NCBI GenBank assembly: GCA_947471745.1
Contig: CANJKZ010000400.1
Span: 806,001 to 870,000 of the forward strand
DNA length: 64,000 nt
From: Closterium sp. Naga37s-1
Lineage: Eukaryota; Streptophyta; Zygnematophyceae; Desmidiales; Closteriaceae
Reading direction: 5' to 3'
Part shown: positions 60,485-64,000 of the stretch, one piece after another
How positions within the stretch are numbered: the stretch's first letter is position 1
Layout: every line of letters begins with the position of its first letter
The notes under the pieces: model-generated
Seen by the model: the letters and a program-made list of their open reading frames with translations, nothing else
What the model was told of the DNA's origin: nothing
Database searches by the model: none
Translations under genes and position numbers: made by a program

Positions 60485-61419
60485 TACTCTAGGCCGACTT
60501 CTCCAGCCCTACCTGTTTCCTGAGCTGTCCGCTTTTGCAACTGTAGAGGACCTCGTTGCCCACCTTCGCACTAGCGACGCTTGCTACCGCTCTGCCCTCC
60601 CAGCCGAGTTCCTAGACAGGAACCCTCCCCCTCCCCCCCCCCCCCCCTCGATATACATCACCCGCCTCCCTGTCTCTCTTCGCGTAGTCAGGGACCACTT
60701 TCTCGCTCTTGACCCACTGACCTCACTCTCGACCTGCTCGAGAAACACCTCCTTGCAGCTGAGACTAGCGTAGTCGCTGTAGGTGCTGCTCGTGGCACTC
60801 CTCGCACACCCTTCTTTGAGGGATGCTCCCCCTCCCCCCTTGCCCCCTCCTATGCTTCTGCTGCTGCTGTTGACATCCTTGGTGCTGAGGATGTTGGGAC
60901 TGCTTCTACTCTTAGTGGGAAGTGTCGGAACCGCAAGGGTAAGGGTGGCAAGAGTGGTGGCGGTGGTAGCGGGGGTGGTGGTGGTGTAGGCGGTGGAGGT
61001 GGCGGAGGTGGTGGCAATGGTGGGAGTGGTGGCGGGAGTGGGGGCTTCGGTGGCGGCGGTGGTGGCAGCGGTGGGGGTGGGGGTGGCGGTGGTGGCAGCA
61101 ATGGGAGTGGTGGCGGCGGCAGTGGTGGTGGTCGGGGTGGAGCTGTTCACAGGGGAGGTTCTGGCGGTGGCCAGAGGCAGCAGCAGCGGGGTCGGAGCGA
61201 GACCTCTACGCCTCAGCAGCTTCGTGAGTGGTTTACTCAGTGTGGGGCGTCTGGGGGTAGTGGTCGTTGCCCGTTTGTCATTCCCACAGGTGACCACGCT
61301 GGTCAGACATGCGGGAAGCTTCACACTCGGCACCGCTGCTTCTCCCGCCTTGACAACGCTTGGCGCGCAGAGTTTGGCGACGAGGCTGAACGGCTTTGCT
61401 GGGCAGAGCTACTTAGGTC
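60485..61419 (+). mobile_element. Ty1/copia gag fragment, opposite strand to element 4
   Basis: A plus-strand Gag piece with PYLFPELSAFATVEDL, a poly-Gly linker (about 60955-61145), TPQQLREWF and the Cys/His motif region (CPFVIPTGDHAGQTCG). It repeats part of the Gag that element 4 carries on the other strand, so the two come from different copies. It is broken, with a few breaks. Element 5 enters it at 61420. Confidence 0.8.
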
Positions 61420-64000
61420 TGTGAGAAGAAACAAGGAATGAATGAACTATGAATGAATTGGGTACAAGTACTAACCCTAATTGGGTTGTACCCCTTATGG
61501 ACTACCCCACTATAGCCTACACAATATGCATGAGCTATAATGTCCTGACACACCCCCATAGGCAAAGTGGGGGAGAACAAGGGGTCACAAGACCAGTCAA
61601 GCAAAGCAAAGCAAAGCAAGCTCAGGGTGGATCACAAAGTCACCACACATTCCGAGCACAAGTTCAAGGCCACAAGGCCAGTTCACATGCAGGAGTACAT
61701 ATATATAAAAAAAAGGCTAGACAAGCAAGAGCAGGTATATATATATGTAACAGTACAAGCAAGGTCAAGAGGTGAGCAAGTGAGGCAAGGTAGGCACAAG
61801 GCCCAGCTGAGTACAGAAGCGCTGATGGTCACAAGGCGCAAGCGCCTTGGTGAAGATATCAGCAGTGTTGGCCTCAGAGGCCACGTACGCAAGACGCAGC
61901 TGACCACGCTGCTGCAGCTCACGAGCAAGAAAGTAGCGGAGAGCAATGTGCTTCGTTCTGTGCTCCAGTCGCTGCTCCCGACACAAGGCCAGCATGGCCT
62001 TGTTGTCTACGTACAGCACTGGAGGAGAACGAGGCAACTCTCCGAGGTCAGTCAGCAGGTAGGTGAGCCAGCGAAGCTCCTCTGCAGCCATGGCTCCTGC
62101 GTAGATCTCAGCCTCACAACTGGAGCCGAGAACAGAAGACGAGCGAGTGGCCCGCCACGAAACAGAGCCGGAACCAAGGCTGAAGGTGTAACCCTGTGAC
62201 GACCGCTGCGTAGCCTGGTCGTCAGCCCAAGAAGCGTCTGCGTGCCCAGTAAGGACCACTGGACTCTGCCCTCCAAGCACAAGCCCCATGCCCGACGTAC
62301 TGCACAAGTAGCGCAACACCCTCTTCGCTGCAGCCATGTGCTCCGGTCTGTGTCTCCCAAGAGCAACATAGCGTGCAAGAATGCTAAGAGGGTATGCAAG
62401 GTCAGGTCGTGTGCAGGTCATCAGGTACATGAGGCAGCCAACAAGCTCTGGGTACGGGCCACTCGACTCTACGGACTCATCCGAAGGCAGAGCTGAGAGC
62501 GAGTGGCGAGTAGGCAGAGGAGTGGCCTGAGGCGAGGAGTACGTGAAGCCGAAGCGCTGAAGGACCTGCTGCACCATGTGTGACTGAGTCAGGGTAATGG
62601 TGCGGCGTGCTCTGTCCCGAGTGATCTGCAAGCCAAGGTAGCTGCGCAGTTCACCCAGGTCAGTGCACGTGTGTCTCTTCTGCAGCTCGGACTTCACGTG
62701 GGCTAGTCCTGCAGTGTCAGCTGTGGCAAAGACCAAGTCGTCGACGTACACGAGGATGTAGAACGGCGGCAAAGAAGTGTCGGTGCGCAGAAACAGCGAC
62801 GGGTCGGCAGTAGAGGGAGCAAACCCAAGAGCCGCAAGTGTAGTCCTCAGTGTGTCGTGCCACTCACGCGGTGCCTGGCGGAGACCGTAGACTGGCCGCC
62901 GTAGGCTCCACTGGGTGCCAGGAGGAAAAGACCCAGTGAAGCCAGGTGGGCGACGCAGCCAGATCTCCTCGTGCAGGCTGCCCTGCAAGAAAGCAGTGCT
63001 GAAGTCAAGAGAGTGTAGCTCGTAGTCACGGTGAGCAGCTACGTGCAGCAGTACCCGAAGAGTGGTCATCTTCGGGGTGGGAGAGAAGGTCTGAAAGTAG
63101 TCAACTCCCTGCCGCTGACTGAAGCCACGAGCCACGTAACGCGCCTTGAAGACAGGCGGAGAACCCGGCGGTCGCTTCACCCTGAAAATCCACATGCCAC
63201 TGACGATGTTCGCCCCAGGAGGGGGAACAGCGTCAACGTAGGTGCCTGTGGACTTCCAGGAAGCCATCTCTGCGTCCATAGCTGCCTGCCACTGAGAGGA
63301 GTAGGGACCCTCTATCGCCTCCGCGTAAGAGCGCGGAGTCGGGATGTCAAGTGCATCCGGGTCTCCCTCAGGGGTAAGCAGTACGGACACGAGATGAGGT
63401 GAAGCAGCGGCCAAGCACTGGAACTCCTCCTGCCTGTCCTCAAGGACGTCCGTGCCAAGGGCACACTCACCCCCGACGGACGGAGGACAGACAGACTCAG
63501 ACTCAGCAACAAGACTGGCGACGTAGTCTAGGCGACAGCGAGCAGCAAAGTCGACGAGCTCAGCAACTAGGGCAGACGCAGCAGTGGACTCAAAGGAAGG
63601 GTCAGTGACAACAGTAGCAAGGAGACGCGTGACAGTAGGACTGGCAGCACGAAGAGAGTCCGACTCCGGGTCGGTAAGAGCAGGAAGAGAAGACTCAGGA
63701 GGAGAAGGCAAAGGGGCACGCAGAGGAGCAGTGGACGGACGCAGAGACATCCGGTGCGTGCCAGGGACAGGAGGAGGACGCTGACGCGAACCGCGACCAC
63801 TAGTGCGAGCAGCACGGACAGGCGACGCAGGTCGAGACGCAGGCTCACGACGCTCAGCAAGACCTCTAGTAGGACCAGTGTAGGGAGACGGAGCAGGCAG
63901 TGGGGAGGCCGGCTGTAACTGTAACTGCGACGGGACAGGCTGTGGACACTCTAAGGGAGGAGGAGGACCAGTGGAAGGCGGGAGACCAAGAACCTGCTGA
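61420..64000 (-). mobile_element. Ty1/copia LTR retrotransposon 5, continues past the right edge
   Basis: A 3' LTR of 131 bp at 61420-61550 follows the purine-rich tract. Pol from 61765 up to the window edge holds RNase H, reverse transcriptase (YVDDL) and the region before it, and looks uninterrupted as far as seen. The coding part and 3' untranslated part are almost identical to element 2, but the LTR is of the element 4 type. The five bases before the LTR (61415-61419, AGGTC) are the expected target duplication; its mate would lie outside the window. Confidence 0.9.

Noticed and set aside
1-64000. tRNA, rRNA or other structured RNA genes
   Set aside because: No cloverleaf with A and B boxes or rRNA-like block was recognised by eye. 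Only the short initiator-tRNA-complementary primer sites of the LTR elements were seen.

Overview
The window looks like nuclear DNA of a GC-rich green-plant lineage, most likely a streptophyte alga or another early-diverging plant. It has spliced genes with GT-AG introns, a plant-type GNOM ARF-GEF, a cofactor-dependent phosphoglycerate mutase with a transit-peptide-like leader, and dense young Ty1/copia elements with a plant-type initiator-tRNA primer site. The lineage is inferred from protein likeness only.

Layout. (1) 1-6328, minus: a GNOM/GBF-type Sec7 ARF-GEF whose C-terminus runs off the left edge. (2) About 6717-13394, minus: a gene of unknown function rebuilt from splice sites and matching reading phases. 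One exon is mostly a 15-bp minisatellite of about 103 copies; a predicted membrane segment and a charged helical stretch follow it. (3) 13.4-18.0 kb: a 620-bp tandem duplication, degenerate repeats, a TTAA-flanked foldback element and a Mutator-like MITE. (4) 18043-20581, minus: a six-exon 2,3-BPG-dependent phosphoglycerate mutase. (5) About 21.8-46.4 kb: a decayed two-gene unit. A plus-strand gene of unknown family faces a minus-strand gene carrying an Ndc10/Crypton-like tyrosine recombinase domain. Two Ty1/copia elements (25885-33234 and 33305-40989) sit inside one exon of the plus-strand gene. (6) 46.6-64 kb: further Ty1/copia elements in mixed orientation, separated by a compound minisatellite.

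Three things stand out. The recombinase-bearing unit looks like a Crypton-type mobile element with an unknown partner gene, in a lineage where I do not know of well-described Cryptons. Both host genes carry partial copies of exon ends, with their splice sites, inside the adjoining introns; this suggests a genome-wide habit of small duplications at exon-intron borders. The minisatellite exon is kept open over about 1.7 kb in the frame demanded by its splice sites. The copia elements share a glycine-rich Gag linker, an unusual Cys/His motif and GC-rich tandem repeats in the leader. Three of them have LTR pairs that are identical or nearly so and perfect 5-bp target duplications, so they are recent.
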